Below are positions 40,940-47,271 of a stretch of 47,271 bases of DNA, one piece after another. Made by a program: the position numbers and the translations under genes. Position 1 is the first letter of the stretch; every line of letters begins with the position of its first letter. This DNA is from LC029 sp036676475 (lineage in GTDB: Bacteria > Bacillota > Bacilli > Aneurinibacillales > RAOX-1), in the NCBI GenBank assembly GCA_036676475.1, contig JAKFCU010000079.1:1-47271 (forward strand). Direction: 5' to 3'. A model generated the notes under the pieces. That model was not told where the DNA came from and did not search any database. It saw only the letters and a list, made by a program, of their open reading frames with translations.

Positions 40940-40968
40940 AAAAGGGAGCTAGCAGCTCCCTTTTTTTT
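40938..40968 (+). terminator. Terminator of methyltransferase gene
   Basis: AAAAAGGGAGCT pairs with AGCTCCCTTTTT around AGC, with T8 in all. A repeat copy begins at 40971. Confidence 0.93.
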
Positions 40969-40970
40969 CT

Positions 40971-41019
40971 TACATATCTCAAGTATTATACGCATAAAGC
41001 TTTGCCAGTAACTTTCTTA
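40971..41019 (+). repeat. 51-nt repeat copy overlapping the zwf stop
   Basis: A 49-base copy (TACATATCTCAAGTATTATA...GCCAGTAACTTTCTTA, two bases deleted). Its last TTA (41017-41019) is the complement of the zwf stop codon. It directly follows the methyltransferase terminator. Confidence 0.88.
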
Positions 41020-42555
41020 TGCCCTGACAAAATGGATTGTTCTTTCTTCTTCTACTTGACCATAGATGGGCCACCACTGATCCTGATTTTGCAGAAGAAG
41101 CTGGTGAGATAAATCAGGACCCCAGGTGCCTGAAGGATATGGTTGTAGCTCTGCTAGGTTTTCACTGAAAGCAGCAGAAATCGGATCAACAAATTTCCAT
41201 GCCAAGGAAACCTCATCCCATCGAGTAAAGTAGGTGGAGTGTCCTTCCAAACAATCATGGAGGAGTCGTTCATAAGCTTCTGGAGAATTAAATCCTGTTT
41301 CACAATTTTGGCAGAAGTCAATTGCGATAGGAGATACCACACCGTCTGTTCCTGGCTTTTTGGCATTAATTTTAAAATAAATTCCTTCAAGTGGATGAAT
41401 CCGTATACTCAATAAATTGGGCTCAAGGTTTCCCTGCTTATTAAAATACAGATTTCTTGGCAGATTTTTAAATTGGATAACGATCTCAGTGGATTTGACT
41501 GGCATTTTTTTTCCGGTTCGAATATAGAAGGGGACACCAGCCCAACGAAAATTATCGATGAACAATCGAGCGGAAACAAATGTTTCTGTCATAGATTGAG
41601 GGTTTACACCCGACTCTTCACGATAGCCAGTGACTTCTTGACCATGTATCACCCCTTTAGTATATTGTCCACGTATCACATGCTCATTTACTTCATCAAC
41701 GGTCATGCGTCGTAAAGAACGGAGTACTTTTACTTTTTCATCGCGTATGGCCTCTGTTACTAAACGGCTGGGAGGCTCCATGGCAATCATGGTTATCATT
41801 TGAAGCATATGATTTTGTACCATATCCCGGAGAGCCCCGGATTTTTCATAATACCCTCCGCGTTCCTCTACGCCGACCGTTTCACTTGAAGTGATTTGGA
41901 CATTGGCAATGTAATTATTGTTCCAAAGGGGTTCAAACAACGAATTGGCGAATCGGATGACCTCGATATTCTGGATCATTTCTTTTCCGAGATAATGATC
42001 AATTCGATAAATCTCTTCTTCCTTGAAAACTGCCCTAATTTGTTCGTTCAGGGCTTCTGCTGAAGAATAATCATGTCCAAACGGTTTTTCAATGACCAAT
42101 CGTTTCCACCCTGGAGTTTCCAAGAGTTGGCTTGATTTTAGGCTTAAAGAAACGGGACCGAAGAGCTCAGGGGCAATGGCGAGATAAAAAACCCGATTTC
42201 CGGGAAGAGTTTGATTTTTCTCTACTTGAGTTACAGCATCATAAAGCTTGGCGTAGTTCTCTTGATTTTTTAGATCTATTGCCACATAGTTCAGATATTG
42301 GGAAAACTGATTCCAATACTCTTGGTCCCTCGATTGAAACTTTCCGAATTCCTTTAAGGATTCGAGAACATGTTCTTGAAAGGAAGAACCGGAAATTTCC
42401 TTTCTGGCTACCCCAATCATAACGAAGGGCTTGGGCAAAAGGCCTCTTTTAAATAAACTGAATATGGCTGGAAAAAGCTTTCTTTTGGCTAGATCCCCCG
42501 TTGCTCCAAATAGGATAATGGTAGATGGATCGATTTGCGAAGATTGAAATGACAT
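41017..42555 (-). CDS. zwf: Glucose-6-phosphate 1-dehydrogenase
   Basis: A 512-residue enzyme opening the pentose phosphate pathway. NADP motif GATGDLAKRKLFPA (about 18-31) and active-site RIDHYLGKEMIQN (about 174-186) are present, with VIEKPFGHD preceding. GGAGG lies seven bases before the ATG. It yields NADPH, which could feed PHB synthesis, though no regulatory link is visible. Its stop lies in a repeat copy. Confidence 0.95.
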   Translation of the reverse strand: MSFQSSQIDPSTIILFGATGDLAKRKLFPAIFSLFKRGLLPKPFVMIGVARKEISGSSFQEHVLESLKEFGKFQSRDQEYWNQFSQYLNYVAIDLKNQENYAKLYDAVTQVEKNQTLPGNRVFYLAIAPELFGPVSLSLKSSQLLETPGWKRLVIEKPFGHDYSSAEALNEQIRAVFKEEEIYRIDHYLGKEMIQNIEVIRFANSLFEPLWNNNYIANVQITSSETVGVEERGGYYEKSGALRDMVQNHMLQMITMIAMEPPSRLVTEAIRDEKVKVLRSLRRMTVDEVNEHVIRGQYTKGVIHGQEVTGYREESGVNPQSMTETFVSARLFIDNFRWAGVPFYIRTGKKMPVKSTEIVIQFKNLPRNLYFNKQGNLEPNLLSIRIHPLEGIYFKINAKKPGTDGVVSPIAIDFCQNCETGFNSPEAYERLLHDCLEGHSTYFTRWDEVSLAWKFVDPISAAFSENLAELQPYPSGTWGPDLSHQLLLQNQDQWWPIYGQVEEERTIHFVRA

Positions 42556-42596
42556 AGTTTCCTCCGTTTAGTACAAAGAATGTTAAGCTTTAGGTT

Positions 42597-42616
42597 TCCA
42601 CCTTCGGGTGGTTTTA
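42597..42616. other. UUCG-type hairpin in zwf/folC-like divergent region
   Basis: CCACC-TTCG-GGTGG followed on the plus strand by TTTTAAT. It may attenuate a transcript, or be part of the zwf leader. No gene is visible around it. Confidence 0.45.
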
Positions 42617-42729
42617 ATCAAAAAGGGGATAGGATCAATCAATGAAAAGATACTCATATTATAGAAATTATTCAAGTAGTTGGGTGCTTACTAAGCTATA
42701 ATTATTAAAAATGGGATAAGGAACAGGAT

Positions 42730-44085
42730 ATGGATCTAAAAAAGAAACTGGTTATCGAGCAGCATAAAGCGGAAGACATGATTTATCGTTCTTTTCTTCG
42801 TGCGAAGCCTTATATTCCTTTAGGGGATGATTCGGTGACAAGAAATCCCCAATTGACATGGAAACTTTTAGAATTTATAGGCCGGCCCGATAAAGGGATG
42901 AACATTATTTTAGTGACTGGCAGCAAGGGAAAGGGTTCTACCTCTTACATTTTATCTTCCCTTTTGAAAAACCTTGGACATAAGGTGGGGTTATTTACCT
43001 CTCCCCATCTCGTGGATTTTACCGAACGTATTCGGGTCAATGGAAAAGCTATAGAGCAGGCCGATTTTATCCGTTTATGTCGGGAGATTGCTCCTGAGGT
43101 CGAACGGATTGAGGCGGGGTTAAATAAGCATGAATACCAAGGACCAGTAGGAATAGCCATGGCCGTCGCACTCCTTTATTTTCGGGAGCAAGGAGTGGAT
43201 TATGCTGTTATGGAAGCTGGTAGGGGAGGAACTTTTGACGATACGAATGTTCTTGCGAATCGGTGGGCCATCATTACTTCTATTTTTGCAGAGCACGTAG
43301 AAAACTTGGGTCCAACGATAAAAGATATTGTAGGGCATAAGCTTGGTATCGTAAAAGTACCTACAGAGGCTGTCATTGTCAATCATCAAGACGAAGAGAC
43401 ACTTTCTTTAATAAAACAAAACCTTCGTAAATGCAATATACCTGCCTACTATTATGGAGCAGGTTTCCTTGCTGAAGATATACATATGGACCGATCGGGA
43501 ACACAATTTCGGGTGAAATCGATTCAAGAGTGGTATCCACACCTTCACCTTCCGGTATGGGGAGCGTTTCAAGCGTTTAATGCTGCTACGGCGATTCAGG
43601 CCAGTGAAGTGATCGTGAACAAGACTATCCCTCATGAGATCGTCAGCTCTACCTTGGAGCATTTACGTTGGCCAGGTCGATGTGAAATGATTAGTTCTAC
43701 TCCAACGACGATGGTAGATGGAGCGATAAATGAGGTGTCTGCGGAATATGTGAGCCATGTCGTACAAACCATCGGTTTTCAAAACGTCATCACAATTATT
43801 GGGGTGCCATCTGATAAGGATTATCAAGGGGTGATTCGGGTAGCCAGCACCTTCTCCAAACAGTTGATTTTAACAAGGCCGGATGAATCTCATAAATCTT
43901 TCCCGCTAGACGCCATTCAGTTTGGCAAAACATGGATGATGGAATGTTATGAAATGAATCCTTTAAGTGAGGCGTTAACTTATGCAAAAGCCCAAAAAAA
44001 TGTGGATCTCATCTTGATTTTAGGGACACAAACACTGATCGGGAATACGAAGCGGCTATACCATCAGTCACTTCTTGAATTGTAA
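42730..44085 (+). CDS. FolC-like Mur ligase family protein
   Basis: A 451-residue ATP-dependent ligase related to folylpolyglutamate synthase. The P-loop is VTGSKGKGSTSYIL (about 62-75), followed by LFTSPHLVDFTERIRVNG, MEAGRGGTFDDTNVLANR and GAFQAFNAATAIQA. Compared with true FolC several signatures differ: GSKGKGS for GTNGKGS, AGRGGTFDDTN for GLGGRLDATN, and DGAINE for DGAHNP. Substrate may therefore not be folate. AAGGA lies before the ATG with seven bases of spacing. A weak hairpin (GGAAGAA/TTCTTCC, 44085-44107) follows. Confidence 0.78.
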   Translation: MDLKKKLVIEQHKAEDMIYRSFLRAKPYIPLGDDSVTRNPQLTWKLLEFIGRPDKGMNIILVTGSKGKGSTSYILSSLLKNLGHKVGLFTSPHLVDFTERIRVNGKAIEQADFIRLCREIAPEVERIEAGLNKHEYQGPVGIAMAVALLYFREQGVDYAVMEAGRGGTFDDTNVLANRWAIITSIFAEHVENLGPTIKDIVGHKLGIVKVPTEAVIVNHQDEETLSLIKQNLRKCNIPAYYYGAGFLAEDIHMDRSGTQFRVKSIQEWYPHLHLPVWGAFQAFNAATAIQASEVIVNKTIPHEIVSSTLEHLRWPGRCEMISSTPTTMVDGAINEVSAEYVSHVVQTIGFQNVITIIGVPSDKDYQGVIRVASTFSKQLILTRPDESHKSFPLDAIQFGKTWMMECYEMNPLSEALTYAKAQKNVDLILILGTQTLIGNTKRLYHQSLLEL

Positions 44086-44163
44086 GGAAGAAGGTAGCTT
44101 TTCTTCCTCAATTTCGGTATGATGGATAGATCATCAAAAGTTATAGAAGAGGTGTCTAAGAGC

Positions 44164-46092
44164 ATGTCTATGATAAAAGTTGAATTAAAGGATGGCAGTG
44201 TCCGGGATGTGGAAGCTGGCCTTAACTTGCGAGATTTAGCCGGACAAATTTCCTCCAAGCTGAAAAAGGAATCTGTAGTAGGAAGTATTAATGGCCGGTT
44301 GGTTGAATTAACGACCCCGATTACAGAAGATTGTCATATAGAATTGTTTACAACTGATGATGCAGTGGGATTAGAGGTTCTTCGACATTCCACAGCACAT
44401 CTTATGGCCCAAGCTGTTCTGCGTTTATGGCCGGAAGTGAAATTGGCGATCGGTCCTGTGATTGAAGATGGATACTACTATGATATTTCAGGCAGAACCT
44501 TTTCTTCAGAGGAATTTCCTCTAATTGAAAAAGAGATGCAGCGTATTATCAAAGAAAATTTAAAAATTGAACGCCAGGAAATTAGCCGCAATGAAGCCTT
44601 GGATTTATTTGAGAGCCGCGGAGATAAATACAAAGTTGAAATTATTAAAGACTTACCTGAGGAAACTGTGTTAACTTTTTACACACAGGGAGAATTTACG
44701 GATCTTTGCCGTGGACCACATGTCCCATCCACTGGTTACTTGAAAACTTTTAAACTTATGTCGTTATCTGCAGCCTATTGGCGTGGAGATGCCAAAAATG
44801 ATTCACTAACCCGAATTTATGGAACCGCCTGGCCGAAGAAGGAACAACTGGCCGAATATCTTGATCGTTTAGAACAGGCACGCCGCCGCGATCACCGTCG
44901 TATAGGGAAAGAAATGAAAATTTTTGCAACGACACCAGAGATTGGACCTGGACTTCCTTTATGGCTGCCGAATGGAGCCAAAATTCGTAAGACGTTAGAA
45001 CGATATATCGTTGATTTGGAAGAGAGTCTAGGATACAGCCATGTCTATACTCCTGTTCTCGCTAATGTAGAGCTATATAAAACGTCTGGTCACTGGGAGC
45101 ATTACCATGAAGATATGTTCCCGCCGATGGAAATGGAAAATGAAATGTTCGTCCTTCGTCCTATGAATTGTCCGCATCATATGATGGTGTACAAGCAGGA
45201 AAAACGAAGCTATCGGGATCTGCCGATCCGGATTGCTGAATTAGGGACGATGCATCGATACGAAGCTTCCGGCGCAGTATCCGGTTTACAGCGTGTTCGG
45301 GCGATGACGTTGAATGATGCCCATATCTTCTGTAGGCCTGATCAAATTCAAGATGAATTTAGCCGTACGGTTCAATTGATTGAGCAAGCATATAAGGACC
45401 TAAATATTACCGACTACTGGTTCCGTCTATCCTATCGTGATCCGGAAGACAAAGAAAAATATGTGCAAAATGATGAGCTTTGGGAAATGGCCCAAGCTAT
45501 GCTGAAACAAGCGATGGACAACCTTGGACTTCCATACAAAGAAGTGGAAGGGGAAGCCGCATTCTATGGCCCTAAGCTGGATGTTCAGGTTAAGACGGCC
45601 ATTGGAAAAGACGAAACCTTGTCTACCGTACAATTGGACTTCTTGCTTCCTGATCGCTTTGAGTTAGAATATATTGGAGATGATGATAAGCCGCATCGTC
45701 CAGTCGTCATTCATAGAGGAATCCTTTCCACTATGGAACGCTTGACTGCTTATCTCATTGAAGTATATGAAGGGCGATTCCCGCTCTGGCTCTCCCCAAC
45801 TCAAGTCAAGGTATTGACAATCAGCAATGAACTCGGGAGCTATGCTGAAGAAGTAGTCCAAAAGCTTAGACGTGTAGGAATCCGGGTAGAACTGGATAAT
45901 CGCAATGAAAAGATCGGATACAAGATTCGTCAAGCCGAGTTAGAAAAGGTACCTTATATGGCTGTCATTGGAAAAGCTGAGGCAGAAAATGGACAAGTGG
46001 CTGTACGTCATCGTGGCCACGGTGATGTAGGGACTGTGTCGCTCGATCAGTTTGTCAATCAGCTTTTGGATGAGATTTCTGAGAAGAGATAA
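44164..46092 (+). CDS. thrS: Threonyl-tRNA synthetase
   Basis: A 642-residue class II synthetase. TGS domain (residues 1-65), editing domain with RHSTAHLMAQAV (zinc/His motif), catalytic domain with PMNCPHHMMVYK and motif 2 RIAELGTMHRYEASG, and C-terminal anticodon-binding domain ending in the VRHRGHGDVG region. ATG 44164 has GAGGTG nine bases upstream; an ATG at 44119 is rejected. No T-box leader is present in the 78 bases before it, unlike many Bacillus thrS genes. Confidence 0.96.
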   Translation: MSMIKVELKDGSVRDVEAGLNLRDLAGQISSKLKKESVVGSINGRLVELTTPITEDCHIELFTTDDAVGLEVLRHSTAHLMAQAVLRLWPEVKLAIGPVIEDGYYYDISGRTFSSEEFPLIEKEMQRIIKENLKIERQEISRNEALDLFESRGDKYKVEIIKDLPEETVLTFYTQGEFTDLCRGPHVPSTGYLKTFKLMSLSAAYWRGDAKNDSLTRIYGTAWPKKEQLAEYLDRLEQARRRDHRRIGKEMKIFATTPEIGPGLPLWLPNGAKIRKTLERYIVDLEESLGYSHVYTPVLANVELYKTSGHWEHYHEDMFPPMEMENEMFVLRPMNCPHHMMVYKQEKRSYRDLPIRIAELGTMHRYEASGAVSGLQRVRAMTLNDAHIFCRPDQIQDEFSRTVQLIEQAYKDLNITDYWFRLSYRDPEDKEKYVQNDELWEMAQAMLKQAMDNLGLPYKEVEGEAAFYGPKLDVQVKTAIGKDETLSTVQLDFLLPDRFELEYIGDDDKPHRPVVIHRGILSTMERLTAYLIEVYEGRFPLWLSPTQVKVLTISNELGSYAEEVVQKLRRVGIRVELDNRNEKIGYKIRQAELEKVPYMAVIGKAEAENGQVAVRHRGHGDVGTVSLDQFVNQLLDEISEKR

Positions 46093-46133
46093 TTTGCGTG
46101 TTGAGGCTAGATTTTATAAGTTGAATAATTAAC

Positions 46134-46169
46134 GATAGAGGTGGCACCATGTCACCTCTATTTTTTTTG
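46134..46169 (+). terminator. thrS terminator
   Basis: ATAGAGGTG pairs with CACCTCTAT, then T8. The left arm reads into GGTGGCACC, reminiscent of a T-box motif, though no T-box precedes it. Confidence 0.88.
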
Positions 46170-46282
46170 TGAAAATCCCGTCACAATTTCTTCGTTCAAT
46201 ACCGATCAATAGCAGCATATTTTCATGACGGGGTTGCGGCTGAAAGGCCATGGATGTTTTGTTTGGATGCATCCACAAAATG

Positions 46283-46318
46283 GATTAAAGAGGGGTCAAA
46301 CAGCCCCTCTTGTTAATC
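46283..46318. terminator. Stem-loop at end of small membrane gene
   Basis: GATTAAAGAGGGG pairs with CCCCTCTTGTTAATC with small mismatches. It overlaps the stop codon of the minus-strand gene at 46313. Confidence 0.65.
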
Positions 46319-46507
46319 TATAGATAAATTCCTTCTTGTTTTAAACATTACACTGTTTAGAAAAAATACATTAACTGCCCAAAGTGAAAAGAGGACTGAC
46401 GAGTTGCTAAACTCAATAGAAGAGTAACCATTCCATTTCATCACCAAGAGGGATTGAATATAAATCATAATAAAGCCAGCAATAACGGAAAAAGCAAGTT
46501 TATGCAT
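46313..46507 (-). CDS. Small two-TM membrane protein
   Basis: A 64-residue protein of unknown function. It has two hydrophobic segments (LAFSVIAGFIMIYIQSLLVM and VLFSLWAVNVFFLNSVMF) separated by a polar turn with WNGYSSIEFSNSS, and a basic C-terminus. GGGGAGGAAAG just before the ATG is a strong ribosome binding site, which supports coding. A hairpin at 46283-46318 lies at its end. Confidence 0.7.
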   Translation of the reverse strand: MHKLAFSVIAGFIMIYIQSLLVMKWNGYSSIEFSNSSVLFSLWAVNVFFLNSVMFKTRRNLSID

Positions 46508-46618
46508 TCACTTTCCTCCCCGATTTAACTTCTCTTCAAAGTATAGCCATTAAATTGTAATAAAAATAGCCTTAAATTTTATGAGGTTCATGCCTAGTTT
46601 ATGTACAGTATAGTAGAA

Positions 46619-46662
46619 ATAAAATGCCCACCGAGGATACGGATGAATCCTTGGTGAGCATT
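46619..46662 (-). terminator. cotJC terminator
   Basis: AATGCTCACCAAGGAT pairs with the minus-strand sequence ending GGTGGGCATT, then TTTTATTTC. It lies three bases beyond the cotJC stop. Confidence 0.88.
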
Positions 46663-46665
46663 CCT

Positions 46666-47172
46666 TTAATACTGATAAAAATTTGTTTTTGTATTCATTT
46701 CTTCTTTAATAATATAAAGGGCCTCTTGGAATCTGGCTGCATGAACTAACTCACGTTCTCGCAGGAAGCGGAGGGTATCTTGCACGGAAGGGTCATCCGT
46801 TAAGGATATCAAATGCTCATAAACGGCTCGTGCACGTTCTTCTGCAGCAATATTCGATGTCATATCAGCAATGGGATCCCCAACATGCTTCAAATAATCC
46901 GCTGTCCAAGATTGCCCTGCGGGGTTGACATAGAATAATCCGTTTTTATGTTCGACATAATGTTGGGCTATACCCAATTCTCGTGCTTGTTTGGGTTTTA
47001 TTCCTTTTAAAAGTTTTCGTATCGTTATTCCAACGATTTCTAAATGTGCCATTTCTTCAGTACCGATATCAATGAGCAACTGGCGTGCCCGTTTATTTTC
47101 CATATCAAATCGTTGATTTAAGTATTGCATGGCAGCTGCCAATTCGCCATTAGGTCCTCCTAAATGTCTCAA
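46666..47172 (-). pseudogene. cotJC: cotJC-type spore coat/manganese catalase gene lacking its N-terminus
   Basis: A 168-codon C-terminal part of a CotJC-like protein of about 190 residues. Clear family segments: HLGGPNGELAAAMQYLNQRF, TEEMAHLEIVG, LFYVNPAGQSWTADYL, GDPIADMTSNIAAEERARAV and TLRFLRERELVHAARFQEAL. Standard CotJC carries about 25-30 residues before the GGPDGEL motif; here they are missing. The only start is a TTG at 47172 without a ribosome binding site, and an in-frame TAG stands five codons before it. Directly upstream is the end of an unrelated, recombinase-like gene. Hence the gene is interrupted rather than simply short. It has its own terminator. Confidence 0.85.
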
Positions 47173-47190
47173 AGTGGAAACGGACTACAG
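47165..47190. other. Junction of cotJC with recombinase gene; candidate attachment site
   Basis: Homology to CotJC ends at the GGTCCTCC / HLGGPNG codons (near 47155-47172), and the stop codon of the upstream frame is at 47185-47187. The interval is the probable crossover site of an intervening element that continues right of the window. Confidence 0.55.
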
Positions 47191-47271
47191 TTTAAAGGAT
47201 AGCTGAACCTCTTTGCTGTCAAAGACTTGAACTTCATGAATGATTTCACGAACGGCATTTTGTTGAATTTC
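47185..47271 (-). CDS. C-terminal end of a probable large serine recombinase, runs off window
   Basis: The last 28 codons of a minus-strand gene that enters from the right edge: EIQQNAVREIIHEVQVFDSK, then EVQLSFKL and TAG. The pattern of a basic helix, IxxIxV, an acidic turn and a short beta strand (EVQLSFKL) is that found at the C-terminus of large serine recombinases. The call is tentative because only 28 residues are visible. Its position, abutting a decapitated cotJC, supports it. Confidence 0.55.
   Translation of the reverse strand, partial: EIQQNAVREIIHEVQVFDSKEVQLSFKL

Noticed and set aside
4849..41019. The interspersed repeats as a CRISPR array
   Set aside because: Tandem units are direct and have no unique spacers; other copies are scattered, and no cas genes are present.

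Overview
The window reads as chromosome of an aerobic, endospore-forming, polyhydroxyalkanoate-storing member of the Bacillales. Evidence: an H-type small acid-soluble spore protein gene, a cotJC-type spore coat gene, a class IV PHA synthase system (phaRBC with divergent phaQ-phaP), a lutABC operon, an S-box-controlled metI-metC pair, a T-box-controlled trpS, nifZ-thiI order, purine-rich ribosome binding sites and several TTG/GTG starts. Base composition is moderately AT-rich. I cannot name the genus from sequence alone.

Layout. 1-2400: an IS607-type element on the minus strand (serine recombinase tnpA, TnpB-related protein, structured 3' RNA region). 2400-4900: a graveyard holding a decayed fixX ferredoxin fragment, an intact terC, a truncated tnpB with its structured right end, and unreadable sequence. 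4.9-9.2 kb: small genes (two under 60 aa), sspH, a FabG-like reductase, DUF1540, a membrane protein, a wrecked acyl-CoA synthetase and a PaaK-like ligase without its phosphate-binding loop. 9.3-12 kb: an unknown coding remnant, an M50 protease and a CapA lipoprotein. 12-19.6 kb: two alpha-hydroxyacid oxidation operons (glcDF-like and lutABC), each with an FCD-type GntR regulator and sharing an identical 14-base upstream motif. 19.6-24.8 kb: a four-LysM protein, a tiny coiled-coil gene, cysteine desulfurase, thiI and a fumarylacetoacetase-family enzyme. 24.8-28.9 kb: the PHA cluster. 29-30.7 kb: znuBC with a Zur-like box. 30.9-34 kb: sensor kinase, polytopic membrane protein and DedA-type protein. 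34-37.9 kb: SAM riboswitch-metIC and T-box-trpS. 37.9-46.1 kb: protein kinase, small proteins, rRNA methyltransferase-like gene, zwf, FolC-like ligase and thrS. 46.3-47.3 kb: a small membrane protein, then a cotJC lacking its N-terminus, abutting the C-terminal end of what looks like a large serine recombinase that runs off the window.

Two signals stand out. First, a structured repeat of about 51 nt occurs 12 times at nine loci. At eight loci it lies just 3' of an intrinsic terminator or terminator-like hairpin, always in the sense of the terminated transcript. Two copies supply the stop codons of the opposing genes phaC and zwf, one lies in the trpS leader, and two loci carry tandem arrays with an exact 51-base period. 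Second, the cotJC/recombinase junction at the right edge looks like one end of an intervening element in a sporulation gene, comparable in arrangement to skin in sigK. A second, smaller palindromic family (26041-26125, 39188-39234) shares CCCCTCTT-type arms.

Functionally the window combines oxidation of lactate/glycolate-type acids, PHB storage, NADPH supply (zwf), zinc uptake and translation-linked functions (trpS, thrS, thiI, methyltransferase).
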